DNA of 64,000 bases from Methanobacterium sp. BRmetb2 (GCA_003491285.1 CP022705.1:2109135-2173134); one strand, 5' to 3'; positions 56,422 to 64,000 are shown, counted from the stretch's first letter. The notes: generated from the letters alone by a model not told the origin. A program made the numbers and translations.

Positions 56422-57732
56422 TTATTCTTGTTCCAGTTTTTTGACCAGTATCTTGTCTATGTGATTACCATCCTTATCCATAATTTCAAAGCTAAAATCA
56501 TTCCACTGGAATGTTTCACCAGTTTCGGGTATTTTCCCAGTGTAACTCATTAAAAAGCCCGCAACAGTATTAAAATTGCTAATATCTTCTTTTGGAAGTT
56601 TTTCCATATTAAATATCCCTTTAAACTCATCGATAGGTAGATATCCATCTATCAGCCAGGATTCATCCTTTCTTTGGATAGCCCTAGGTTCGTCTGGTTC
56701 ATCAATAGCAGGTATATCACCTACAATAGCCTCCAGTATATCATTCAAGGTAATAAGTCCTTCTATACTTCCGTATTCATCTACAATAAGGGCCATATGT
56801 ATATAGTCACTGTTTTGTTTAAAAATTTTGAGAATTTCCAGGGTAGGTAAAGTCTCGGGCACTATCAAAGGTTTTTTAAGATTGGATTTAAGGTCTATTT
56901 CTTCATGTTTTAAAGTGGAACTTAATATATCCTTGGTCTGAACCACTCCCTGGAGATTGTCCAGTCCATCACAACCCACTGGAAAAATGGATCTCTCACT
57001 TTCAATAATTTTATTCCGGTTAACATCAGCAGGATCCTCTAAATCTAACCAAATAATCTCAGTCTTAGGAGTCATCACTGTGCCAATCTTTTGTTCGTCA
57101 AGTCTGAAAACTCTTTTTATAATATCTTCCTCTTCTTTTTCCACGGTTCCCGCTTCAATACCCTCTTCTATGAGGAGTTTGATCTCATCTTCTGTGACCA
57201 GACCTTCATCAGTTTCTCGAACACCAAAAAGTTTTAAAACCATTTCAGTAGAAAAACTTAAAAAAGAAACCACTGGAAGGGTTATTGTAGATAGTATCTT
57301 CATTGGTTTGGCAATCTTGATTGATATTTTTTCAGGACTATTCATGGCCAGTCTCTTGGGAACCAACTCGCCTATTATAAGCGAAAGATAGGTTATAATT
57401 AAAACCACAATTAATATACTAAGAGTTTCACTGTAAGGGGCTATAACAGGAATTGTGCTTAAATAATTGTTGAGCTGGACTGATATGGTTGCTCCACCAA
57501 ATGCACCGGCCAATATTCCAATAAGAGTGATTCCTACCTGTACTGTTGAAAGGAATAGGTTAGGGGTGTTAGCCAGTTCCAGTGCAATGAAAGCCTTTTT
57601 ATTACCATTATTCGCCATTTTCTGTAATTTGATTTTTCGGGAGGAGACTATGGCAATCTCAGACATTGCAAATAAACCATTTAATATAATTAAAATTAGT
57701 ACTACTGATACTTCCAGAAATATATTATTCAT
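56422..57732 (-). CDS. CNNM/CorC-type transporter-like protein (DUF21-CBS-CorC)
   Basis: The 436-residue protein has a DUF21/CNNM membrane domain at residues 1-190 (LIILNGLFAMSEIAIVSSRK, then ANTPNLFLSTVQVGITLIGI), two CBS domains at about 205-345 (FRLDEQKIGTVMTPKTEIIW and ALIVDEYGSIEGLITLNDIL) and a C-terminal CorC/HlyC transporter-associated domain to the end. This set is found in bacterial CorC/TlyC and archaeal CNNM homologues, which are linked to Mg2+ or Co2+ efflux. The name haemolysin-like is historical. It is separated by 69 bp from a convergent kinase gene. Function as a Mg2+ transporter is a family inference. Confidence 0.88.
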   Translation of the reverse strand: MNNIFLEVSVVLILIILNGLFAMSEIAIVSSRKIKLQKMANNGNKKAFIALELANTPNLFLSTVQVGITLIGILAGAFGGATISVQLNNYLSTIPVIAPYSETLSILIVVLIITYLSLIIGELVPKRLAMNSPEKISIKIAKPMKILSTITLPVVSFLSFSTEMVLKLFGVRETDEGLVTEDEIKLLIEEGIEAGTVEKEEEDIIKRVFRLDEQKIGTVMTPKTEIIWLDLEDPADVNRNKIIESERSIFPVGCDGLDNLQGVVQTKDILSSTLKHEEIDLKSNLKKPLIVPETLPTLEILKIFKQNSDYIHMALIVDEYGSIEGLITLNDILEAIVGDIPAIDEPDEPRAIQRKDESWLIDGYLPIDEFKGIFNMEKLPKEDISNFNTVAGFLMSYTGKIPETGETFQWNDFSFEIMDKDGNHIDKILVKKLEQE

Positions 57733-57929
57733 CGAATTAGTCCTCTTAGTATAAATTATTTTTATGATTTGATAATATAAAAGCTTAATTGGAGAAGGTG
57801 GTTACAATCTAGATTTTTTATAATTAATATTCTTTAGAAATATAAATTTGAATATTTTATTCACTATCTTTAAAATGTTTATGAAAGTTTCCCTCTTCTA
57901 CTTGAAAGAACCTTAATTTAAATTGTAGG

Positions 57930-58799
57930 TTACTCATCTTTGCATGGATCTATGTGTACCACCACATCATTTATTCCATAGACAGATTTTTTCAATGCTT
58001 TTTCTACCTTATGAGATATAGTATGGGCCTCGTTAAGAGTGTAACATGCTGACAGAGTAACGTGTAGATCAACATAGATATCTGAGGCCGATCCCCTGGT
58101 TCTAACCCGATGACAACCTTCCACACCATCTACAGAACATACTATCTCCCTTATCTTTTCAGGATCTACTGCCACCTCATCTAAAAGGACACCAGAACTC
58201 TCCTTTATAATCTCAATACCCATACGAGCAATTAAAATGGCAATAAAAACCGCAATAATAGGATCAACAAGTACATATCCTAACTTAATGGCAATAAAAC
58301 CTACAATAACTGCGATAGATGCGAAGATATCGCTCCGTGTATGTAGGGAATCTGCAACCAGGATACTGCTTCCCAATTCTTTTCCTTTCTTGTTCTCGTA
58401 CCAGGAAACACCAATATTTATAATGATAGTAATTCCCATGATTAAAAAGCTGGTCATGGTAATTTCCGGTGTAGTGGGATTTAGGAACTTGTCCACCGCT
58501 GATTGGAGAATCTCAAAGCAGGTTATAAATAAAAGTACTGCTATTCCAATTGCAGCAAATGTTTCGAATTTACTGTGACCATAAGGGTGGGTCTTATCCG
58601 GTGGTCTGGAGGCGATAACTATACCAATTATCCCGATGACATTGGATATTCCATCAAACATGGAATGAAAACCGTCCGAAACCATTGACAGGGAATTGGT
58701 AAGGTATCCATATATTATCTTGGCCAGTGAAACGCCAATATTCAGCACCATTATGATTATCAGTATCCTTTTCACGGTGGAATAGTAATTATTTTGCAA
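57930..58799 (-). CDS. Cation diffusion facilitator (CDF) metal efflux protein
   Basis: The 289-residue protein has six membrane helices and the CDF signature. The first metal-site motif is SMVSDGFHSMFDG in helix 2 and the second is LVADSLHTRSDIFAS in helix 5, with HPYGHSKFET between helices 2 and 3. The C-terminal cytoplasmic domain (about 205-289) has the ferredoxin-like fold with paired His and Asp (VEGCHRVRTRG and DLHVTLSA). Such pumps export Zn2+, Fe2+ or Mn2+ by exchange for H+. The exact ion cannot be told. It is next to the CorC gene and near the winged-helix gene preceding the lasso cluster. Confidence 0.9.
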   Translation of the reverse strand: MQNNYYSTVKRILIIIMVLNIGVSLAKIIYGYLTNSLSMVSDGFHSMFDGISNVIGIIGIVIASRPPDKTHPYGHSKFETFAAIGIAVLLFITCFEILQSAVDKFLNPTTPEITMTSFLIMGITIIINIGVSWYENKKGKELGSSILVADSLHTRSDIFASIAVIVGFIAIKLGYVLVDPIIAVFIAILIARMGIEIIKESSGVLLDEVAVDPEKIREIVCSVDGVEGCHRVRTRGSASDIYVDLHVTLSACYTLNEAHTISHKVEKALKKSVYGINDVVVHIDPCKDE

Positions 58800-58916
58800 A
58801 GTTGGAACTCCCTTCCATTTAATAAATTAGAACAAATATTTGATATTTATTATTTATAAATGTAACAGTAACAATTTTGAACAACAACTTTATTGGGATA
58901 AAAAATAATCGATTTA

Positions 58917-59405
58917 TTAAACCATTAAAAGTGCTTCAATGAACTTATCTCCATGGAGTGTTACGGCCTTAATTTCTATATATTCCTTTTTTAATACTTT
59001 TATAAGACCTGAATCAACCCATTCATTCAATATGGTGCAGACCACCACTCTTTTAAGATTGGTGCTCTGGGAAATTTTTTCACTATCCAGGTTTCCATTC
59101 TTTATCTGTCGGGCTACTGGTTTGAATATTTCCAGGACACCCCCTGAATATTTAAGGTATTCATAAAACCCTATGTGGGTCATGATAATAACGTTGTCAT
59201 CTAATTTTCTGGTTTTTTTGGTGATCTGGATAAGATGGGAATTTTCAAAATTATTTAAAACATTTATTATAGATGATTCCAGGTCCAATGCCGTACAAGG
59301 ATTAAATTTAAAATTAGAACATTGGTATGATCGGCTAAGATCATCTCTTTTCTTGATGTCATCGCCTATTGCTCTTAGCACATTTAATTCATGTAACTTC
59401 AGCAT
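58917..59405 (-). CDS. Winged-helix-like regulator, divergent from the lasso cluster
   Basis: A soluble 162-residue protein that I do not recognise as a named family. It has two winged-helix-like parts: residues about 40-85 (IINVLNNFENSHLIQI and a wing DNVIIMTHIGFYEYL) and residues about 105-160 (DSEKISQSTNLKRVVVCTIL, ending VTLHGDKFIEALLMV). GGTTGGTTGTT precedes the ATG 59405, which was chosen over a longer frame. It is divergent from the lasso B1 gene, with a 135-bp spacer between them that holds both promoters, so it is a candidate regulator of the cluster. Control of the lasso genes is inference from position. Confidence 0.55.
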   Translation of the reverse strand: MLKLHELNVLRAIGDDIKKRDDLSRSYQCSNFKFNPCTALDLESSIINVLNNFENSHLIQITKKTRKLDDNVIIMTHIGFYEYLKYSGGVLEIFKPVARQIKNGNLDSEKISQSTNLKRVVVCTILNEWVDSGLIKVLKKEYIEIKAVTLHGDKFIEALLMV

Positions 59406-59495
59406 AACAACCAACCTATAATATTTATTTTAGATTACTCTATAAAAAGTATGTTGATATTATCTATTCTTTGTGAAAAATGTCACCAAACCAAA

Positions 59496-59534
59496 TTTTA
59501 TAGAATAGAACTATAAATACTATTAATGAGGTAG
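59496..59534 (+). promoter_or_regulatory. Promoter and ribosome-binding site of the lasso operon
   Basis: A TATA-like AATTTTATAGAA lies at about 59494-59505 and a second candidate CTATAAATAC at 59511-59520. GAGGTAG (59528-59534) is the Shine-Dalgarno sequence, 6 bases before the B1 ATG at 59541. The first TATA would start transcription at about 59527, just before the ribosome-binding site. Confidence 0.5.
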
Positions 59535-59540
59535 AAAAAA

Positions 59541-59822
59541 ATGGATATTTCTCTAGACTCAATTGTTACAGTTGCAGATGATGTGGTTTCCTGTGATCTG
59601 GAAGATGAAGCAGCCATACTAAATCTTAAAGATGGAATATATTATGGACTGGACCCCGTAGGGGCCAGTATATGGAAACTGCTCCAGAAACCAGTTAAAG
59701 TAGGTGAAATACTGGAAACCCTTCTTCAGGAATATGAAGTAGGAGAAGAAGAGTGCCGAAGTGATTTAATCGAATTACTCGAGGAATTAAAAGAGAAGGA
59801 ACTGGTTAAGATTAATAATTAA
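59541..59822 (+). CDS. Lasso peptide B1 protein (PqqD-like leader-binding RRE)
   Basis: The 93-residue protein is a stand-alone RiPP recognition element of the PqqD type. It has VADDVVSCDLEDEAAILNL at the start, then GIYYGLDPVGASIWKLLQKP and helices with VGEILETLLQEYEVGEEECR. In lasso biosynthesis the B1 protein binds the precursor leader and hands it to the B2 peptidase. The aromatic segment and GLDPVGASIW are typical of PqqD-like B1 proteins. It is the first gene of the plus-strand B1-B2-C operon, 59 bp before B2. A PQQ pathway role is unlikely, because no other pqq gene is near and the next genes are the lasso B2 and C types. Confidence 0.92.
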   Translation: MDISLDSIVTVADDVVSCDLEDEAAILNLKDGIYYGLDPVGASIWKLLQKPVKVGEILETLLQEYEVGEEECRSDLIELLEELKEKELVKINN

Positions 59823-59881
59823 TATATTTCCCGTATAACCCTGCAGAATAACCCTATTTTTAATCACAACCAACCGTTAAA

Positions 59882-60307
59882 ATGACCAACTTAATAACCC
59901 GTTTCTATAACCTGTCCTGGCCGGATAAAAAACTCATTATAAAGGCCTATTTTACAATGTTAAAAATCAGGATTCTGTTATGGATAGTTCCCTTCAAGTA
60001 CATTAAAGGCAGTATGAAATCATTTAATCGTTCATCTAAAATGGAAAATAGGGAGATATACCGTGTTAAATGGGCAGTTATGGTTGCCCGTAACTACCTA
60101 CCCAAAGCAACCTGTCTAACCAATGCCCTAACTGCACAACAATTATTTTCTGAAATGAATTATCCCTCAACCATAAAAATTGGTGTGGGAAAGGATAGTG
60201 AAGGTGGATTTGAAGCCCACGCCTGGCTGGAGTCAGATGGTCAAGTGATAATTGGAGAATCAGAGAAAGATTATGTTTACCTGCTGAATTTAAATAAGAG
60301 AGGTTAA
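59882..60307 (+). CDS. Lasso peptide B2 protein (transglutaminase-like leader peptidase)
   Basis: B2 is the papain/transglutaminase-fold cysteine protease that cuts off the leader of the lasso precursor. The 141-residue protein shows the catalytic triad C78 (in ATCLTNALTAQQLF), H113 (in FEAHAWLE) and D119 (in LESDGQVIIGE), which is the B2 pattern. The N-terminal part (about residues 1-60, LSWPDKKLIIKAYFTMLKIR) is a helical extension usual for split B2 proteins that work with a separate B1. The start ATG has no clear ribosome-binding site. The stop is separated by one base from the C gene start, pointing to translational coupling. Confidence 0.93.
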   Translation: MTNLITRFYNLSWPDKKLIIKAYFTMLKIRILLWIVPFKYIKGSMKSFNRSSKMENREIYRVKWAVMVARNYLPKATCLTNALTAQQLFSEMNYPSTIKIGVGKDSEGGFEAHAWLESDGQVIIGESEKDYVYLLNLNKRG

Positions 60308-60308
60308 T

Positions 60309-62228
60309 ATGAGTGCAATTACCGGGATATTTTATCGTGACGGACGAAAAGTAGATCCAGATCAGATGAAGAAGATGAATGACCGTCTATCGCATCGAGG
60401 TAAAGATGGGTCAGCTATCTGGTGCCAGGGATCTGTAGGGTTGGGCCACCAGATGTTATGGACCACACCTGAATCACTGCATGAGAAGCTTCCATTTCAT
60501 GATGAGAAAGCAGGTCTGGTTATCACTGCTGATGCTCGGATTGATAATAGAAAAGAACTCTCACAGGAACTATCTATTGAAGATAAGGAAGATGTATCAG
60601 ACAGTTATTTTATACTGAAATCCTATGAAAAGTGGGGGGAGAAATGTCCTGAATATTTACTGGGGGACTTTGCCTTTGCTATTTGGGATGAAAATGAGGA
60701 GAAGCTGTTTTGTGCACGGGACCATATGGGAGTTAAGCCCTTTTATTATTATTTAGATGATGAGATGTTTGTTTTTGGGACGGAAATTAAAGCACTTTTT
60801 TGTGTTTTAGAAATTCCCAAAAAATTAAATGAAATAAAAATAGCTGATTATTTGCTTTACATGTTTAATGATAAAGAGATCACATTTTATGAAGATATTT
60901 ATAGAATTCCAAATGCTTATTATATGACTATACATTCAAATAAAACAATTTTAAATAGGTATTGGGAGTTAGATATTAATAAAGAAATCAAATTTAATTC
61001 TAATGAAGAATACGCAGCGAAGTTTAAAGAAATATTTTTTGAAGCAGTAAAGTGTCGCCTCCGTTCATATTCCCAAATTGGATCATTATTAAGTGGAGGT
61101 CTTGATTCCTCATCTATTGTATGTACTGCAAGTGAAATTAATAAAGGAAAAGAGAACAATATTGTAACTTTTTCAGCTGTTTTTGACGAAGTACCTCAAT
61201 GTGATGAACGTCAATATATTAACGAAGTTTTATCAAAAACCAGCGTTGAATCGCACTTTATTTATGCTGATCAATTTAGTCCACTATGTAATTATAAAGA
61301 ATTTTTTTGGCATTTTGATCAACCTTTTTATGCACCAAACCTTTTTATGCACTGGAAGTTATTTGAAAAAGCCCATGAAAAAGGGATTAACGTAATTCTT
61401 GATGGTTTCGATGGAGATACTACTATACTAAAAAATAATAATTATATAGTTGATCTTGCTATTAATATGCACTTTCAAACTCTTTATAATGAATTAAAAG
61501 TTTTATCTAAATATTCTAATAAAAATTTAATAACTTTATTCACAGAAAGGATTATTGGACCTTTAGTGCCCGAATTTATTAAAGAAAACTTACTTTCAAA
61601 ACAAAATTCCTTATTTTCAAAATGGAATCGGAACAATAAATATGAATTTTTGAATAATGAATTCTTAGAAAATTTTGCGATCATCGAAAGATATCATGCT
61701 CGTTATGAAGATAAATTGAAAAAGGCCAATAATTATAAAAAATACCATAATTTTCGTTTAAATTCCGGTTCATTTCAATTTATTTTAGAACTCGTCGATA
61801 GTGTATCTGCAGCATTTAATATTGAACCAAGATACCCTTTTTTTGATAAGAGACTCTTGGAATTTTGTTTAGCACTACCAGATAATCAAAAACATCATTT
61901 GAATTGGGATAGAATTATCTTGAGAGAATCAATGGATAATATTCTTCCATCTAATATTCGATGGCGTCTAAAAAAGTCTAATTTAGGTCCTAATTTTGAA
62001 AGAGGATTATTATTATTTGAAAAAAACAGGATATTAAATTTAATAAATGATAATGAGTTAGTAAGAAATTATGCAGATTTAAATTATCTTAAAGAAACCA
62101 TCGAATATATTAACACAAATAATTTTGATCATGTGTCCTTAATTAATATTTGGAAAATCCTCACTTTGAATTTGTGGTTAAAAGAAACAAAAATAATATT
62201 TAAAAATAAAAAATCCAATTTACTCTAA
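60309..62228 (+). CDS. Lasso peptide C protein (asparagine-synthetase-like macrolactam cyclase)
   Basis: C adenylates the Asp or Glu side chain and closes the macrolactam ring of the lasso core. The 639-residue protein has an N-terminal glutaminase-like domain that starts MSAITGIFYRDGRKV: Ser replaces the nucleophile cysteine that a true asparagine synthetase needs at position 2, so it cannot use glutamine. The segment WTTPESLHEKLPF is common to lasso cyclases. The C-terminal half has the ATP pyrophosphatase loop SGGLDSSSI (S262-S267) and ends with conserved helices. GAGAGGTT lies 5 bases before the ATG. From about residue 160 the codons become clearly richer in A/T than before, a possible sign of recombination. 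Confidence 0.93.
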   Translation: MSAITGIFYRDGRKVDPDQMKKMNDRLSHRGKDGSAIWCQGSVGLGHQMLWTTPESLHEKLPFHDEKAGLVITADARIDNRKELSQELSIEDKEDVSDSYFILKSYEKWGEKCPEYLLGDFAFAIWDENEEKLFCARDHMGVKPFYYYLDDEMFVFGTEIKALFCVLEIPKKLNEIKIADYLLYMFNDKEITFYEDIYRIPNAYYMTIHSNKTILNRYWELDINKEIKFNSNEEYAAKFKEIFFEAVKCRLRSYSQIGSLLSGGLDSSSIVCTASEINKGKENNIVTFSAVFDEVPQCDERQYINEVLSKTSVESHFIYADQFSPLCNYKEFFWHFDQPFYAPNLFMHWKLFEKAHEKGINVILDGFDGDTTILKNNNYIVDLAINMHFQTLYNELKVLSKYSNKNLITLFTERIIGPLVPEFIKENLLSKQNSLFSKWNRNNKYEFLNNEFLENFAIIERYHARYEDKLKKANNYKKYHNFRLNSGSFQFILELVDSVSAAFNIEPRYPFFDKRLLEFCLALPDNQKHHLNWDRIILRESMDNILPSNIRWRLKKSNLGPNFERGLLLFEKNRILNLINDNELVRNYADLNYLKETIEYINTNNFDHVSLINIWKILTLNLWLKETKIIFKNKKSNLL

Positions 62229-62277
62229 ATTTTAAGAGATTAATAATGAAGGTAAATAAAATGAAATATAACAGCTT

Positions 62278-62394
62278 TTATGACACATTTCCAGTTAAAC
62301 CATCATTAAACAATTCACCCTCTTGTTGTGTTACATTTTCTATATTACCATATGATATTAATTCAGGTTTCGAATATTTTTTCTTTGTATCCAT
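62278..62394 (-). CDS. Lasso peptide precursor (A), 38 aa, convergent to the cyclase
   Basis: This gene is below common length cut-offs. Its start is MDTKKK and the leader continues YSKPELISYGNIENVTQ, which matches the lasso leader pattern Y-x2-P-x-L-x3-G-x5-T-x exactly (Y7, P10, L12, G16, T22). The core is then QEGELFNDGLTGNVS: Gln at position 1 and Asp at position 8 allow an eight-membered isopeptide ring, leaving a seven-residue tail. AAAGGTG lies 5 bases before the ATG and a TATA box lies upstream. It is convergent with the C gene (49 bp between stops). An alternative cleavage one residue earlier would give a nine-membered ring. Confidence 0.9.
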   Translation of the reverse strand: MDTKKKYSKPELISYGNIENVTQQEGELFNDGLTGNVS

Positions 62395-62399
62395 GATTA

Positions 62400-62435
62400 C
62401 ACCTTTAATAAAACTGTATTGACTATATATATAAA
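62400..62435 (-). promoter_or_regulatory. TATA box and ribosome-binding site of the lasso precursor
   Basis: On the minus strand a TATA box TTTATATATATAG (62423-62435) lies about 30 bases upstream of the precursor start, and AAAGGTG (62400-62406) is 5 bases before the ATG at 62394. Transcription would start close to the ribosome-binding site, giving a very short leader. The precursor therefore has its own promoter, separate from the plus-strand operon. Confidence 0.55.
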
Positions 62436-62442
62436 ATTTTAT

Positions 62443-64000
62443 TTATAATATGATATCAATAAATTCTCTTTTTCTGTTATTGCTGACGTTATAATCTAAT
62501 TGAGTAGAGCTTTGTGCAGTTTTAGCAGCTTCGGTTGTAATATGGCCTGTACCAGTAACTGTTACATTAATTCTCAACAGATAAGTTTCACCGTTGGTCA
62601 TTGTTCTACCAGTTAAATCCCATGCTCCGGTGCTTGGATTATATGATGAATCATTACTTATCCAAGTGTTTCCTCCATCAAAAGAAACTTCATGACTTTG
62701 GTAAGTTAAGCCACTTGGTATAACATAAGTGACTACAACGCCATTAGCACTTACTGGACCATTATTTTTAGCTTCGACTTCAAAGATTACTGTATCTCCT
62801 TGAGAAGGATTTATATTATCAACAGTATTATTTATTTGAATGTCTGCTGGTGGTATTACTGTAATATCATATGTTTTGTAGTTATTTGTTAAAATTGGGT
62901 CGTATTGATCACCAGAAATAGTTGCATTGTTGGTAATAGTTAAATTAGTATCACTGAACCCTATTACTTTCAATACTAAATCCAGATACGCATACGCTCC
63001 ACGAGGCAAATCACCAATAGTCCAAATATGAGTGGCAGCATCATAAGTGCCTTGTCTTGGACTAGCTGAAACAAATTCTAACCCTTCAGGTATTATAATA
63101 TTAACTTTAACACCAGTTGCATCATCACTCTGATAAGTAACACCGTCCATCATGTAAGTAGAATTATTAACAGCAACAATAGTATACAAAGGAGCACTAC
63201 CATAAGGCGTAGCCAAATTAGGACCATTATAAATATAATTATTCACCCTAAGATCCGCTGTGGATGTATAACTATCTTTTACTGAGTCTACAGAAAGGTT
63301 TATTTTTTGACTATTGTTGCTGATGTTATAATCAAGTTGAGTTGTACTTTGTGCTGTTTTTCTTGCCTCTGTCGTTATAGTTCCTGAACCCTCTACAGTT
63401 GCAGTTATTCTCAACATACAAGAGGTTCCACTATCCATAGTCCTACTGCTTAAATCCCATATTCCATTACCGGGATTATAGGAATCATCATTCAAAATCC
63501 AAGTTGAACCTCCATCCCAAGATACCTCATGACTTTGATATAAAAGACCAGCAGGTAATTTGTTAGTAATTTTAACACCAGTAGCAGTGACGGGTCCATT
63601 ATTAACTGTTCTAACAGTTAAAATTACATTATCACCTGCATTAGGATTGTTGTCACTAGAATTATATTTAACTTCAATGTCTGCTGGTGGTATTACTGTA
63701 ATATCATATGTTTTGTAGTTATTTGTTAAAATTGGGTCGTATTGATCACCAGAAATAGTTGCATTGTTGGTAATAGTTAAATTAGTATCACTGAACCCTA
63801 TTACTTTCAATACTAAATCCAGATACGCATACGCTCCACGAGGCAAATCACCAATAGTCCAAATATGAGTGGCAGCATCATAAGTGCCTTGTCTTGGACT
63901 AGCTGAAACAAATTCTAACCCTTCAGGTATTATAATATTAACTTTAACACCAGTTGCATCATCACTCTGATAAGTAACACCGTCCATCATGTAAGTAGAA
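62443..64000 (-). CDS. DUF11-repeat surface protein, C-terminal part (runs off window)
   Basis: The visible part (about 518 residues) is built from alternating DUF11 domains of two types, each about 130-145 residues. One type starts with TYQSDDATGVKVNIIIPEGL and the other with PPADIEVKYNSSDNNPNAG, ending with TQLDYN-SNN motifs. The pair repeats with a period of 279 residues. The C-terminal end (NRKREFIDIIL) has no membrane anchor. DUF11 proteins are large secreted or cell-surface proteins in Methanobacteriales. The N-terminus lies beyond 64000, and the open frame continues to the edge. The stop is 49 bp upstream of the lasso precursor start on the same strand. Confidence 0.88.
   Translation of the reverse strand, partial: STYMMDGVTYQSDDATGVKVNIIIPEGLEFVSASPRQGTYDAATHIWTIGDLPRGAYAYLDLVLKVIGFSDTNLTITNNATISGDQYDPILTNNYKTYDITVIPPADIEVKYNSSDNNPNAGDNVILTVRTVNNGPVTATGVKITNKLPAGLLYQSHEVSWDGGSTWILNDDSYNPGNGIWDLSSRTMDSGTSCMLRITATVEGSGTITTEARKTAQSTTQLDYNISNNSQKINLSVDSVKDSYTSTADLRVNNYIYNGPNLATPYGSAPLYTIVAVNNSTYMMDGVTYQSDDATGVKVNIIIPEGLEFVSASPRQGTYDAATHIWTIGDLPRGAYAYLDLVLKVIGFSDTNLTITNNATISGDQYDPILTNNYKTYDITVIPPADIQINNTVDNINPSQGDTVIFEVEAKNNGPVSANGVVVTYVIPSGLTYQSHEVSFDGGNTWISNDSSYNPSTGAWDLTGRTMTNGETYLLRINVTVTGTGHITTEAAKTAQSSTQLDYNVSNNRKREFIDIIL
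62839..63163. repeat. 325-bp direct repeat, copy 1 (DUF11 gene)
   Basis: This 325-bp segment is identical, base for base, to 63676-64000, as read by eye. The two copies are 837 bp apart, equal to 279 codons, and both lie in the DUF11 gene. Copy 2 reaches the window edge, so the identity may extend further. Confidence 0.85.
63676..64000. repeat. 325-bp direct repeat, copy 2 (DUF11 gene)
   Basis: Second copy of the repeat, ending at the window edge. The match to 62839-63163 is perfect over its visible length, which points to recent duplication or gene conversion, while the flanking domain between the copies has clearly diverged. Confidence 0.85.

Noticed and set aside
59541..59822. PqqD of a PQQ biosynthesis pathway
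   Set aside because: No pqqA, pqqE or pqqC is near, and the directly following genes are the lasso-type B2 peptidase and cyclase, so a lasso B1 role is far more likely.
60309..62228. True asparagine synthetase AsnB
   Set aside because: The nucleophile cysteine at position 2 is replaced by serine, and the gene lies in an operon with B1 and B2.
62246..62422. Plus-strand small ORF (58 codons) opposite the lasso precursor
   Set aside because: It has no good ribosome-binding site, lacks any leader pattern, and is fully explained as the reverse strand of the precursor, whose five motif positions, TATA box and Shine-Dalgarno sequence are all in place.

Overview
The window is 64 kb of an AT-rich archaeal chromosome, most likely from a Methanobacterium-type methanogen (Methanobacteriales). 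The evidence is a nurA-herA-mre11-rad50 DNA-end-processing operon, a Csa3-like CARF regulator, archaeal TATA boxes, a response regulator with a methanogen-type output domain, many histidine kinases of the HisKA_2 type, and a large DUF11 surface protein. No rRNA, tRNA, CRISPR array or insertion sequence was found. The genus assignment is inference.

Layout. 1-9.1 kb: end of a substrate-binding protein gene, an MFS exporter, then the nurA-herA-mre11-rad50 operon, with a relay of two overlapping mini-ORFs between mre11 and rad50. 9-18.7 kb: transport and stress genes (APC permease, Ca2+-type P-ATPase, MgtE, two UspA proteins), an Nmad3 protein and three small proteins missed by length cut-offs. 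19-24 kb: an orphan response regulator, an OB-fold membrane protein, DUF2085, the CARF-wHTH regulator and TrkH. 24-56 kb: seven HisKA_2 sensor kinases with almost the same catalytic core but different sensors (PocR, GAF/PAS, 7TM, multi-TM, MEDS, receiver-PAS). They are interspersed with a B12-binding radical SAM protein, a Fic protein flanked by TAGTCA repeats, a class II amidotransferase, an RNase H-like exonuclease, an aldo/keto reductase with ferredoxin domain, a secreted nuclease, two broken genes and an ectABC ectoine operon. 56-59.4 kb: a CorC/CNNM protein, a CDF transporter and a small winged-helix-like regulator.

The most striking feature is at 59.4-62.4 kb, a complete-looking lasso-peptide cluster. 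A PqqD-like leader-binding protein (B1), a transglutaminase-like leader peptidase (B2) and an asparagine-synthetase-like cyclase without the glutaminase cysteine (C) lie head to tail on the plus strand. A 38-residue precursor gene, too short for normal ORF calling, lies convergently on the minus strand at 62278-62394. It carries the lasso leader pattern Y-x2-P-x-L-x3-G-x5-T-x and a 15-residue core with Asp at core position 8. It has its own TATA box and Shine-Dalgarno sequence. No dedicated ABC exporter or isopeptidase is visible. The right end is a DUF11 surface protein with an exactly repeated segment of at least 325 bp, running off the window.

How the genes may work together: the kinases probably act as an environmental sensing set, with only one separate receiver protein and one fused receiver in the window. 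TrkH and ectABC suggest osmotic adaptation by K+ uptake and ectoine synthesis. The lasso cluster suggests production of a ribosomal peptide whose target is unknown.
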